Origin: Marimonas arenosa
GTDB taxonomy: Bacteria; Pseudomonadota; Alphaproteobacteria; Rhodobacterales; Rhodobacteraceae
Length of the DNA: 64,000 nucleotides
Direction: 5' to 3'
Assembly: GCF_030848945.1 (NCBI RefSeq)
Contig: NZ_JANHAX010000005.1
Span: 62,001 to 126,000 of the forward strand
This document shows positions 55,256-63,635 of this stretch, piece by piece; the stretch's first letter is position 1, and each line of letters opens with the position of its first letter. The translations under genes were made by a program, and so were the position numbers. A model generated the notes under the pieces. That model made no database searches. It worked only from the letters and a program-made list of their open reading frames with translations, and had not been told where the DNA came from.

Positions 55256-55816
55256 ATGAATATTGGCCTTGATCGTATGGCTCATAACAAGACGTTGCTG
55301 CGTGTCGAACTGATTGGGGCCGTCTTCATGATCGCCCTCGGCTCTTTGTTGCATTTCGTGTTCGATTGGTTTGGAGGATGGACGCCACTTGCTTTGATCG
55401 CGGCAGTCAACGAGTCAATCTGGGAGCATCTCAAGTTGGCTTTTTGGCCGGGTGTATTATGGGCTACGATCATGCCCCTCAGGACAGGTCTTTGCCGCTT
55501 GGATGTTTTTTCCGCAAAGGGCGTCAGCCTGCTCGTCTCAGCTGTTTTGATTGTGCTGATCTTTACCTCTTACACCGCAATCCTGGGTGAAAATCGTCTC
55601 CTGTTAGACATTGGTACATTCGTTTTAGCGATCCTTGCGGGCCAGCTTTTCTCAGCGTGGTTGCTGGTGCTTGATACGGACTGGAGACGGAGGCTTTTTC
55701 TGCCAGGACTTGTTCTGCTCGCACTTCAACTGGTTACTTACAGCCTCTTCACGTATTTTCCGCCGGACCATTGGCTGTTTGTCGAGGCCCGCAGCGGCCT
55801 CAGAGGAATTTTCTAG
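55256..55816 (+). CDS. DUF6512-like membrane protein
   Basis: 186 residues with about five to six hydrophobic helices. The N-terminal motif VELIGAVFMIALGSLLHFVFDW and ALIAAVNESIWEHLKLAFWPG is the hallmark of DUF6512. Function unknown. I place the start at ATG 55256; ATG 55277 is possible, and a frame opening at 55031 is not supported. No Shine-Dalgarno is seen at either start, consistent with a leaderless message from the weak promoter just upstream. Confidence 0.75.
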   Translation: MNIGLDRMAHNKTLLRVELIGAVFMIALGSLLHFVFDWFGGWTPLALIAAVNESIWEHLKLAFWPGVLWATIMPLRTGLCRLDVFSAKGVSLLVSAVLIVLIFTSYTAILGENRLLLDIGTFVLAILAGQLFSAWLLVLDTDWRRRLFLPGLVLLALQLVTYSLFTYFPPDHWLFVEARSGLRGIF

Positions 55817-55919
55817 CTCGGTCGAGCGAATAGATTGGACTCGAAACGGATGCAAAAGTCCCGCGATCTTGAAAAGGCTTGGTCCGACGTCTGCATCCAG
55901 GCGAAAACCCGATAGGCTA

Positions 55920-55954
55920 AAAAAAAGGGGCGCGTGCCAGCCTGCTCGCGCCCC
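55920..55954 (-). terminator. Rho-independent terminator of the fasciclin gene
   Basis: GGGGCGCG (55927-55934) pairs with CGCGCCCC (55947-55954); read on the minus strand the stem is followed by a run of T (A-run at 55920-55926). It lies 24 bases past the fasciclin stop, in the gap between convergent genes. Confidence 0.85.
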
Positions 55955-55977
55955 AATATTACGTTGCTTTTCGGAGC

Positions 55978-56481
55978 TTAGTCGCCAGGAATCAGAACCT
56001 TATCAATTACGTGGATAACGCCATTGGTGGCCTCCACATCAGCCGCAACGACCTTGGCGTTGTCGACTTTGACGCCGTAGCGCGCGTTTACGCTCAGACG
56101 GTCGCCCTGAACGGTGAGCACCTTCGCTTTCTTGCCAGCAATATCACCGGACATGATTTTGGCCGGCACCACGTGATACGTCAGAATGGCGACCAATTGG
56201 TCCTTGTTTTCCGGTTTCAGGAGATTTTCAACCGTACCCTCGGGCAGGGCCGCGAAGGCATCATCGGTAGGAGCGAAAACGGTAAACGGACCATCACCTT
56301 TCAGCGTGTGCACCAGGCCAGCGGCCTGTACAGCAGCCACCAGCGTGTTGAACGAGCCAGCGTTCACTGCAGTGTCCACGATGTCCATTTTGTTTCCATG
56401 CCCATCAGCCAACGCTGCGCTGGTCGCGGCAAGAGTAAGAGCAACGCCGCTAACGGCTGCGATGAAAGTACGTCTCAGCAT
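55978..56481 (-). CDS. Secreted fasciclin (FAS1) domain protein
   Basis: 167 residues: signal peptide (to ALADG, about 26) and one FAS1 domain with [13 protein letters not shown], the H1 box [15 protein letters not shown] and the H2-type ending [15 protein letters not shown]1 proteins mediate adhesion or envelope interactions; a fasciclin gene belongs to the RpoE regulon of R. sphaeroides, but I find no TGATCC-N18-TA promoter here. Monocistronic with its own terminator. Confidence 0.93.
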   Translation of the reverse strand: MLRRTFIAAVSGVALTLAATSAALADGHGNKMDIVDTAVNAGSFNTLVAAVQAAGLVHTLKGDGPFTVFAPTDDAFAALPEGTVENLLKPENKDQLVAILTYHVVPAKIMSGDIAGKKAKVLTVQGDRLSVNARYGVKVDNAKVVAADVEATNGVIHVIDKVLIPGD

Positions 56482-56747
56482 TTGGATATCCTTTCGTTTC
56501 CAGATGTGAAGACTACGTTGGATGCGATCTGTTGGATTGGTTGCATTGCGGACAAACCCGTGGCTAGAGATTGTATGCTTTTGATAAATATAAAGAATAC
56601 GTTTTCGTGAGGACCTGTTTCATTGTTGTTGGACAATACTTGGGCAGGACGTCAAAATGGTCTCAACTGTTGGCTCGCAGCTATTGTCTGGCGGTCTCAG
56701 CAGCATGAGCTCAGTGTTATCTGTCCGTGAAGACTACGGGATTGAAC

Positions 56748-57287
56748 CTACCGCTTCTCGAAGAATATCGTGACTTCGCCCAACGTAATGCCGAAGCGGC
56801 TCATGTATGCTTTGTTAAGTAACCGACCGTCGGGCAACAACCACATCCAATCGTCGAAGCTGACCCGTGTCGTACTGTTTTCCGGTCCTGGCAAATCTAT
56901 TGTATATCTCCAATTAAACGTGTCGCCACGCTCTTCGCCAACGGCGAGACCCCGAACACCGTCAGCCGTGCCTTCCCAGGTCTCGTCACCAGTCTGGACA
57001 AGTTTCCAGACCCGACGTTCTTCACGACCATCGTCGTATGAGAAATCTTCAACCAGGGTTAAGATACTTCCATCCCATTCGCCTTCGATCTCAACGACGA
57101 AGCGCTGCCTTACTTTCCCGAACCGGTCTTGGAATTGACCATAGGCAACCGTTGTTCCGTCGAAGTATTCCTCGAGCTCGAGTTCCCTCGCGCTGAGGTT
57201 TTCATCGCCCAAATCAGGGCGGCCACAAGCAGCCAAGGAAAAAACAGTCACGGCGGACACTGCAAAAAGCGAAGTTTTTCGATGCAT
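56748..57287 (-). CDS. DUF3833 lipoprotein (second copy)
   Basis: 179 residues with a lipoprotein signal: TVFSLAAC lipobox, Cys at about 21. The DUF3833 core is visible in EIEGEWDGSILTLVEDFSYDDG, RRVWKL, the YTIDLP strand and FDDWMWLLPDGRLLNKAYMSRFGI. It parallels the anchored copy at 23820-24380. Start ATG 57287 shares bases with the start of the divergent DsrE gene (CATG). A longer frame to 57335 would lose the lipobox geometry. Role unknown; lipid or peptide binding in the periplasm is plausible. Confidence 0.87.
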   Translation of the reverse strand: MHRKTSLFAVSAVTVFSLAACGRPDLGDENLSARELELEEYFDGTTVAYGQFQDRFGKVRQRFVVEIEGEWDGSILTLVEDFSYDDGREERRVWKLVQTGDETWEGTADGVRGLAVGEERGDTFNWRYTIDLPGPENSTTRVSFDDWMWLLPDGRLLNKAYMSRFGITLGEVTIFFEKR

Positions 57288-57681
57288 GAAAGCCTCCAAT
57301 TCTACCAGTACGGCCACAGAGGCCATAAGGATCAAGAAATCCTGGGTGGCGTTGGCGGCCGCGAAAGCTATAATGTTCGCCCATGAGAAGTCTCTGCGGA
57401 ACGGGCATAAGACCGCGATCTGGATGAACGTCCGGGCGGTTTATCTCGCCGACAAGAAAAGCTCGAGCCACATTTATGGCCTCATGGCCGAAAAGGGCAC
57501 ATGTATCCAAGACATGTCGTCCGCTTTCATGGCGGATTGTGGTGTCGTCATTATGTGCCAGGCTTGTTCTGCAGCGGCAGGCTTGACCGAGGGCGACTAT
57601 ATCGACGGCGTGCAAATGGGGAACTTCCCGATTGTCGAAAGCTGGTTGTTCGATCCGAACGTGAATACGCTCTCCTGGTAA
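57286..57681 (+). CDS. DsrE-family protein
   Basis: 131 residues with the DsrE/F-like alpha-beta fold: a first helix WVALAAAKAIMFAHEKSL, strand KTAIWMNVRAVYLAD, and the C-terminal VVIMCQACSAAAGL with Cys at the sulfur-relay position (CQAC), ending DGVQMGNFPIVESW and LFDPNVNTLSW. DsrE proteins carry sulfur or act as putative peroxiredoxin-like factors. The only credible start, ATG 57286, overlaps that of the divergent lipoprotein gene. No good ribosome-binding site is visible. Confidence 0.8.
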   Translation: MKASNSTSTATEAIRIKKSWVALAAAKAIMFAHEKSLRNGHKTAIWMNVRAVYLADKKSSSHIYGLMAEKGTCIQDMSSAFMADCGVVIMCQACSAAAGLTEGDYIDGVQMGNFPIVESWLFDPNVNTLSW

Positions 57682-57700
57682 GTATTTTCCATGAGAACAA

Positions 57701-57728
57701 AAAAGGGGCGGCAATGCCGCCCTTTCTT
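57701..57728 (+). terminator. Rho-independent terminator of the DsrE gene
   Basis: GGGCGGC (57706-57712), loop AAT, GCCGCCC (57716-57722), flanked by A-run and TTTCTT. It is 20 bases after the stop at 57681. Confidence 0.8.
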
Positions 57729-57881
57729 ATCTTGCGAAAAAGGCTGCTGTGGGCTCAAAGCTGCCGTTCGCCGCGATCCGCACCAACGACTGTTCTGCGG
57801 ACGAAGCCGCCCGTCAAAATGCTTTGTCTTTCTTGACTGAGCAGAACATGCGAATAGTGGTTCCGACCGAAGGAAGAAATT

Positions 57882-58307
57882 ATGCAGAACTTGTCTGAAA
57901 GACTGTCTCGCGAACTGATCCGAAAGGGTAATCTGCCCATCTCAGCGGAAGGCATTGTACGGTTGCGACCCGATATTGCCGGTGAGATGACAACTGCGCA
58001 GACTGTCCTGGACGATGAATTTGAACTTGAACCTCAGGTAGCCGTAAGAGGGCAAGCCGAGAAAGTTGAAGAGGACGTTTTGGAAGCGAGGTTTGTTCCG
58101 GCTTCAGGCGACGTTCAGCAACAGCATCTTTTTGTCCTTGAGGCCCCTGAAACACAAAGCGATGACGATAGAATAAAGCGCTGGTCGAAAATGCCCGTCT
58201 CCTACGGCTCATTTGTTCAGATCAAAAAGTTTCTGACGGAAGCTTGGGGTGAAATACGTGATTTGGAGGTTCAACTTTCGAAGGTGCAGTTGAGCCGAAT
58301 GGATTGA
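57882..58307 (+). CDS. Hypothetical acidic protein (141 aa)
   Basis: A soluble protein behind a good GAAGGAAG site. The N-terminal half has a RLSRELIRKGNLPISAEGIVRL segment; the middle is acidic (DDEFELEPQ, EKVEEDVLEA) and the end is a helix (FVQIKKFLTEAWGEIRDLEVQL). I recognise no family. No partner in the same direction except the P450 after a 420-base gap. Confidence 0.55.
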   Translation: MQNLSERLSRELIRKGNLPISAEGIVRLRPDIAGEMTTAQTVLDDEFELEPQVAVRGQAEKVEEDVLEARFVPASGDVQQQHLFVLEAPETQSDDDRIKRWSKMPVSYGSFVQIKKFLTEAWGEIRDLEVQLSKVQLSRMD

Positions 58308-58728
58308 ACTGAGAAACAACGAAAGGCGTCGTTAAAGGACCAAACTAGCATCCGCTTGACTCGGAGCGGACCTTCCCGAGAAGCCCATCAATGATCGCTA
58401 TGCGGGACCAAGCCGCCTGATGCAGCCGTGGAGAAGAGTGAAACGGATTGTGCCCGAAGGACACCCGTTTTGTGATAACGATGCGGCGACAGGACTGGCT
58501 TGCCCGAGGTGGACCTGTGCCGCCCATGGATAGCCGGCGTCCCGGGCCCTCAACAATGAGCAAAGATGCAGCCCCGGCCATTAGGCGCTCAGCAAAGAAC
58601 TCAAGAAACCGGGGAAGCAGCACCGGTCCGGACCCCTGCAAGAGCGGTTTTTTCACGCCTGGACCCCGGATCGAGCGACTTTAACGTTCTCCTTGGCCAC
58701 AACGACATACCATAGAAAGGCTAGTCCC
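58308..58728. other. 421-base gap before the P450 gene, no supported gene
   Basis: Frames such as 58345-58656 (minus) lack domain features and ribosome-binding sites. The P450 promoter probably lies in the last 80 bases (AT-rich stretch near 58680-58720). Confidence 0.45.
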
Positions 58729-59904
58729 ATGAAGGCACTCTTTGATGAGTATACGAAGCAACGCGAGCAGGCACCCATCCACATCATTGATGCGCCAGGG
58801 GGCCCTCGCTACTGCATCTACCGCTACGAAGACGTCGCCGCGGCGTTCAAAGACCAGTGTTTCGGCGGCGCACAGACGCCGCCTCATCTGCTCAGGCTGT
58901 TGCGGTGGATCGGTTTATCTGCATTGGCGAACGCCGCTGAACATGGGTTCTTCGCATCGCTGAACGCCCCCGACCACACGCGCATTCGGAAGGTCATGGA
59001 CCCCGCCTTTGCACCGCGCGCCATCAAAGCGCGGGAACCGCTAATTGAGCACATCGTTGGGCAGTTTATCGACCTACTCGACGGGCGGGAGGAATTTGAC
59101 CTTGTCGCGGAATTTGCAGCACCGTTGCCGGCTTGGGTCATCGCCGATGTGTTCGGGTTTCCCCCCGCCGAGATGGATTCGGTAAGAAGATGGACGGATG
59201 ACCTACTCCCCATGGTGGACCCCGAAGTCCGGAAGAACACGCTCCTGCGCAGTCTGATGGCCTTTTTCAAGTTCCGGCGCCGCGTGCTTCAGCTTGTCGC
59301 AGAACGAAACAATGATCCTAAGGAGGACCTGCTTTCGGCCTTGGCAGACGCCTTTCACAGGTCTGGCACAATTACACGCGACGAGATGGTCGGCTCGGCC
59401 GCCCTGGCCCTGACCGCCGGTCACGTGACGACCAGGCACCTGCTTACCAATTGCGTTCGTCTCTTGCTTGAGAACCCCACCGCCTTGGAAAGGGCGAAGC
59501 AGGAGCCCGACACTCTTGAAACGGTAATAGAAGAGACCGCTCGCCTGCTAAGTCCGCTCCAGACGACCGGGCGCGTGACGACTGAAGACGTTGAGCTGGC
59601 GGGTCAGAAGATCCCCCGCGGATCCAAGGTTCGCATCTTCATTGGTTCCGCAAACCACGACCCCAGAAGATTTGAGAACCCGGATGAGTTCGATATCGAC
59701 CGCGCGGCCGCAAGACATATGGGATTTGGTGGCGGGATTCATTATTGCATCGGCATCCACCTCGCTCGCGTCGAGGTCAAGATCGCGCTCAGGGAACTGT
59801 TTAGACGTTTTCCTAATCTCAGCCCTGTCGAGGATGGCATTCACTGGGGGGCCAGCAGGAAGTTTCTGGGGGTGTCCCGTTTTCCCGTGCGGACAAACGT
59901 TTAA
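58729..59904 (+). CDS. Cytochrome P450
   Basis: A 391-residue soluble bacterial P450 that hydroxylates a substrate with O2 and electrons from a ferredoxin. The heme thiolate is C340 in FGGGIHYCIG; the ExxR pair is in IEETARL near residue 267; the I-helix oxygen-binding segment reads AGHVTT near 230, with Val replacing the usual acidic residue. Start at ATG 58729; a GTG 12 codons earlier is not supported. No ferredoxin or reductase gene is adjacent. Substrate unknown. Confidence 0.94.
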   Translation: MKALFDEYTKQREQAPIHIIDAPGGPRYCIYRYEDVAAAFKDQCFGGAQTPPHLLRLLRWIGLSALANAAEHGFFASLNAPDHTRIRKVMDPAFAPRAIKAREPLIEHIVGQFIDLLDGREEFDLVAEFAAPLPAWVIADVFGFPPAEMDSVRRWTDDLLPMVDPEVRKNTLLRSLMAFFKFRRRVLQLVAERNNDPKEDLLSALADAFHRSGTITRDEMVGSAALALTAGHVTTRHLLTNCVRLLLENPTALERAKQEPDTLETVIEETARLLSPLQTTGRVTTEDVELAGQKIPRGSKVRIFIGSANHDPRRFENPDEFDIDRAAARHMGFGGGIHYCIGIHLARVEVKIALRELFRRFPNLSPVEDGIHWGASRKFLGVSRFPVRTNV

Positions 59905-60171
59905 GGTCGGATCCCTGAACATCTGAGATGCGGACCAAAGAGTCCCGTCGTGACTTGATCCGCCAGATGGTGAATTGGTTGCTGTCTGCAAAGCCGCCAA
60001 CGTCTTCCCCGAAAGCACTCTCGAATGGCTGCGTTCGTGGCTCACTTGACGAGATCCTTGGCGATCTGGCGACGTGGAACCAAGGACATCCATTCGGCTC
60101 ACTCTCTGTCCCGCTGACTTCAGCGGTCCTGCATCAAGCCGGCAAAGAGTCACAAGGGCGCTGCTCAGTTC

Positions 60172-61263
60172 TTAGTTCCGTTTCTCCATAGAACGCAGTG
60201 AGCTTTTGAGCTCCGCAATGGTCTTGATGAGTCGCGGCAACCGGCGCAGGGCCTTGTAGGCCTCTACGTTCCGGTCGAGTGGCATCGCAGGGTATCCCAT
60301 CATCGCCCGCCCAGCTGGCACATTGGATGCAACCCCGGACTTGCCCGCGATAACCGCATCATTGCCGACGGACAGATGGTCGGCAATTGATGCCGCCCCT
60401 CCCACAACCACACGGTCCCCCAGAAAGGAGGAGCCGGCGACACCGGAATGACCACACAGAAGGCAGTCATTTCCAATCGTGACGTTGTGGCCAATCTGAA
60501 CCTGATTATCGATCTTCGTACCTGAGCCGATGGTGGTGTCCTGGACAGTGCCGCGATCAATGGTGCTGTTGGCACCGATCTCAACGTCGTCTCCGATGCG
60601 GACCGACCCCAGTGAATGAATGCGTACTAGGCTTTGAGCCCGAGCTTCGAACCGACTGTCCAGCGTCTCACGTACGCTCTCCACCGTGGACTTCTCTGGT
60701 GTAACGAACGAAAAACCGTCAGCGCCGATCACCGCACCAGGCTTAACAAGCAGGCGATCGCCAGCGTGGACCCGTGCGCCAATCTTCGCCCCTTCGAGGA
60801 TCAGTGCGTCGTCGCCGACATGTGCGTCCGCACCGATCACGGCATGCGCGGCGATCCGGGCGTTCCGTCCAATCAACGCACGCTTCCCGATCACCACGTA
60901 CGGGCCGATGGCAGCTCCGGATCCGATGTCCGCGGTGGGATCGATGTCCGCGGATGGATGCACACCGGGCGCAATGTCCGGTCCCTCATCCATCAGCTGT
61001 GTTATCGCCGCCATCGCAAACCTTGGCCGCGGAAAGAAAATCGCGGCTTCGAGTCCGAGACCCCGCCAGTCGGCCCCTTCCCACAATATTGCAGCGCGCG
61101 CGGCACTGCATTCGAGCTTGTCCGAGTACTTTGGGTGCATGGCCAGCGCCAGCGCGTCAGTTCCGGCTTCGCTGGGCTCCGCAGCGCGCTCGATGCGGAT
61201 ACTGACATCGCCCTCTGCCGGGACGCCGAGTTGGTCAGCAATCTGTTCAATTGTGTAGCTCAT
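60172..61263 (-). CDS. lpxD: LpxD-type UDP-3-O-acylglucosamine N-acyltransferase
   Basis: LpxD transfers a 3-hydroxyacyl chain from ACP to UDP-3-O-acyl-glucosamine in lipid A synthesis. The 363-residue protein has the N-terminal uridine-binding domain, many hexapeptide repeats ([20 protein letters not shown] and similar), the catalytic His in [10 protein letters not shown] near residue 250, and the C-terminal helix. It is not next to lpxA, fabZ or bamA, so it may be a second copy with another acyl preference; the main copy would lie outside the window. TGAGATG links it to a small upstream frame. Confidence 0.9.
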   Translation of the reverse strand: MSYTIEQIADQLGVPAEGDVSIRIERAAEPSEAGTDALALAMHPKYSDKLECSAARAAILWEGADWRGLGLEAAIFFPRPRFAMAAITQLMDEGPDIAPGVHPSADIDPTADIGSGAAIGPYVVIGKRALIGRNARIAAHAVIGADAHVGDDALILEGAKIGARVHAGDRLLVKPGAVIGADGFSFVTPEKSTVESVRETLDSRFEARAQSLVRIHSLGSVRIGDDVEIGANSTIDRGTVQDTTIGSGTKIDNQVQIGHNVTIGNDCLLCGHSGVAGSSFLGDRVVVGGAASIADHLSVGNDAVIAGKSGVASNVPAGRAMMGYPAMPLDRNVEAYKALRRLPRLIKTIAELKSSLRSMEKRN

Positions 61264-61264
61264 C

Positions 61265-61387
61265 TCAACGAGCTCCGCCTTGCTCCAAGGACGTCAAATG
61301 CACAGCCTCGATAAGTGCTCCGGTCTCGCCCTGCGATGGTCTGGTGATTGTTGCGATCTTCCACCGGGCCCCCTTTTTCAGGGCCAT
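61265..61387 (-). CDS. Possible small or truncated frame coupled to lpxD
   Basis: A 40-codon frame ([16 protein letters not shown] through LEQGGAR) whose TGA lies one base before the lpxD ATG. Open upstream to 61456. No ribosome-binding site and no recognised family. It may be the 3' end of a lost gene. The rest of 61388-61732 has no gene I can support. Confidence 0.25.
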   Translation of the reverse strand: MALKKGARWKIATITRPSQGETGALIEAVHLTSLEQGGAR

Positions 61388-61732
61388 GGTGCGACCAAGT
61401 TCGACCCACAAAAGCAGAGAACCGATTGACGGCTCGCTTGCGCGACTTCCTGGCACGAAATCATTGACCCTTCACCTCAGCATCGGCCAGAATTGTCCCT
61501 AGATCAATGGCGTATTCATCGGTCGTTTGGCGGTGCGTAGACCCGTCTCCATGAATCGAGGCGAGGTACTTCCTGGCTGGGTACGCCGCGGTGCCAACGA
61601 CACAGGATCGGTGGAGAGTCGGCGTTTCGTGTTGCAACAGTTTGAGTCAGCGTTGGACTCCGACCGCAAGCCTTGGCTTGGAGCATGTGTTGGGCAATGG
61701 CGGACAGCAGGCACGACCCGCTAGTAACCAAG

Positions 61733-61878
61733 TGATCCTCCCCCAATGCAGTGGTCCGCCGTTATGTTTAGGAAAACGGAGGATCAGAATGGCTACGAAA
61801 CGACACAAACCCGAGGAAATCGTCACGAAGCTGCGGCAGGTTGAGGTGCTTGTCGGTCAGGGAATGACGCGGGTGGGC
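61733..61878 (+). mobile_element. IS3-family (IS407-like) left-end fragment
   Basis: A terminal TGATCCTCCCCC end at 61733 and an OrfA start at ATG 61789 (ATKRHKPEEIVTKLRQVEV, LVGQGMTRV) match the 5' end of an IS3-type insertion sequence. After codon 29 the homology stops at about 61876 and unrelated sequence follows. The transposase OrfB and the right end are absent, so the fragment is inactive. Confidence 0.8.
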
Positions 61879-62296
61879 ACCCATTCTCGCTGGCCCGATA
61901 GGCAAGCGTTACAAGAGCAACAAGAGGGGGGCTGGGCGTCACGTCCAGCTTCCCGAATACCTTCAAGCAACGGAAGCCTGGGCCTTCCTCAAACCCGGCC
62001 CCAGGGCGCTCTACATCGAACTGAAGCGCCGCTTCACCGGTCACAATAACGGGCGCATTATTCTCAGTCACCGGGAAGCCGCCAATGCCCTGAACTGCCA
62101 CCGCAACACCGTGGGTGCATGGTTTGCGGAATTGGAACAGCGCGGCCTGATTACCATGACCCAGCGCCCCTATCTCGGCCCTTCAGGGGTGGGGCAAGCG
62201 CCGCTCTGGGCTTTGCAGGAACTGCCAACGGCGGATGGGAAACCCGCGACCAAGGCTTTTATAAAGTGGCGAGAAACGAAGGAGCTCCGAAAATAA
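61868..62296 (+). pseudogene. 5'-truncated element protein with winged-helix region
   Basis: The frame is open from 61868 to a TAA at 62296 and encodes a protein familiar from Rhodobacterales integrated elements: RHVQLPEYLQATEAWAFL, GPRALYIELKRRF, an HTH (LSHREAANALNCHRNTVGAWF) and PSGVGQAPLWALQELPT. No start codon precedes the conserved part; the first GTG is internal (62108). The 5' end was replaced by the IS fragment, so the gene is probably dead. Confidence 0.7.
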
Positions 62297-62397
62297 CGGT
62301 GCATATGCGCGGCAAAATGATTGGTTCAAGGGCAGAAACGTGCCAGCCGCACAGGCCGAGCACGACCGCTTTGAAAACTGATACTGTATCCGTTTGC

Positions 62398-62982
62398 TTA
62401 ACTAGCTTTACGTCGCCGACGGATCAGGACCAAACCACCAAGTCCTGCGACTAGGATGGGCATTGATGCAGGAAGCGGAACTTCGGCAACCGACCACACT
62501 GCATAGACCAAAGAATTGTTGGGGCCACCGAAATCTTGAAAAATGTCGTAGTTTGTAAGGTAGAATTGGTCGTTTGCTTCAACTTGGTCATTCTGCAAAT
62601 TCCCAGTCAAAGAACGATCAAATCCAGACATCGGAGCATAGGGGCTGACGACAAAGCAGCGTGCAAGCGATCCGCAACCTGACACATTTCCCGGGATGTC
62701 GTCGAACACCGGGTTATTGTCAAACAAGCTATCTAACGCGGCGAGGGCCGCCAAAATATTCCCGGCATTCAGTGCAAAATCGCTTTGCTCGTCGCACCCG
62801 GAAAACAGCGCGGCACATGTCCCATCCACGAACTCTACATCATACAATGTTCCGTCAACGTCCAAGCCGGATACGCCAAGCAACTGCCCGCCGACAACAT
62901 TCAAAGTGACAGCTTTCGTTTCAGTGGCGGAAACAGCCAGTAGGCTCACGAAACCCAGGCACAATGCAAAAAACTTCTTCAT
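62398..62982 (-). CDS. VPLPA-CTERM sorting-domain secreted protein
   Basis: 194 residues with a signal peptide (KKFFALCLGFVSLLAVSA), a Cys-containing acidic mature part (four to six Cys, e.g. GTCAALFSGCDE and SGCGSLARC) and a C-terminal VPLPASMPILVAGLGGLV helix followed by RRRRK. This is the VPLPA variant of the PEP-CTERM tail, processed by an exosortase that is not in the window. GGGGGAG precedes ATG 62982. The Asn/Asp-rich middle is typical of such exported proteins; function unknown. Confidence 0.88.
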   Translation of the reverse strand: MKKFFALCLGFVSLLAVSATETKAVTLNVVGGQLLGVSGLDVDGTLYDVEFVDGTCAALFSGCDEQSDFALNAGNILAALAALDSLFDNNPVFDDIPGNVSGCGSLARCFVVSPYAPMSGFDRSLTGNLQNDQVEANDQFYLTNYDIFQDFGGPNNSLVYAVWSVAEVPLPASMPILVAGLGGLVLIRRRRKAS

Positions 62983-63635
62983 AACTCCCCCCAAGAAGCT
63001 CAATCCGATAAAACACTCTGCCTCGTAGACCTAAATCTTCAAAGCACGATTTTGATTGGCAACTTCGCGGCAACAGAGCAAACGTCAGGCAGCCACTGTT
63101 TCGTATACGTGACCAAACAGCAACCAACCACTTCGTGGCACGGCGAGTAAAGAAAAACCCCGCACAAAAAACGTGCACGCGCGTCACAATGATTGTGACG
63201 GTTTGCCCGAAAAAGCCCGTCGATCCGCCGGACCCGTCCTGAAAATTGTGCCGGATTCCTGATTTTTCCAATGTTTCCGATGCACAGAAAACAGGACACG
63301 TATATATCTAGCCATAGGCAGTCATGTTCTCTTACCTTATTTCAATAGGACTGGAACATGTATGGCGAGCTGGAATGGCCGGAAGTGCATTCTACCTGCT
63401 ACTGCACGCATATCTGGCGTGGCGCAACACACAATAGTCCCGTAAAATCGCTATTGTTTTCGGCAGACATGAGGGCTTCAGCTGGGGTATTTTCCTTCGA
63501 CACCCCGTCTGGTGCGCAGCGTGTAAGGATTGGGCAGGAAACGGGTTGGCGAGGCGCACGGTTTGCGTCGGTTCGTAACCCAAGCGTGCGGGTTTGGCGC
63601 GCTTTAACCGCGCGTTCCCATCCGTTGGGACGGGC
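62983..63635. other. 653-base gap, no supported gene
   Basis: AT-rich. A 37-codon hydrophobic frame (63324-63437, plus) and an inverted repeat CATGTTC/GAACATG (63323-63329 and 63354-63360) are the only visible features, neither convincing. The promoter of the VPLPA gene should be just right of 62983. Confidence 0.4.

Noticed and set aside
63324..63437. 37-codon hydrophobic plus-strand frame
   Set aside because: Weak ribosome-binding site and no homology I can recognise.
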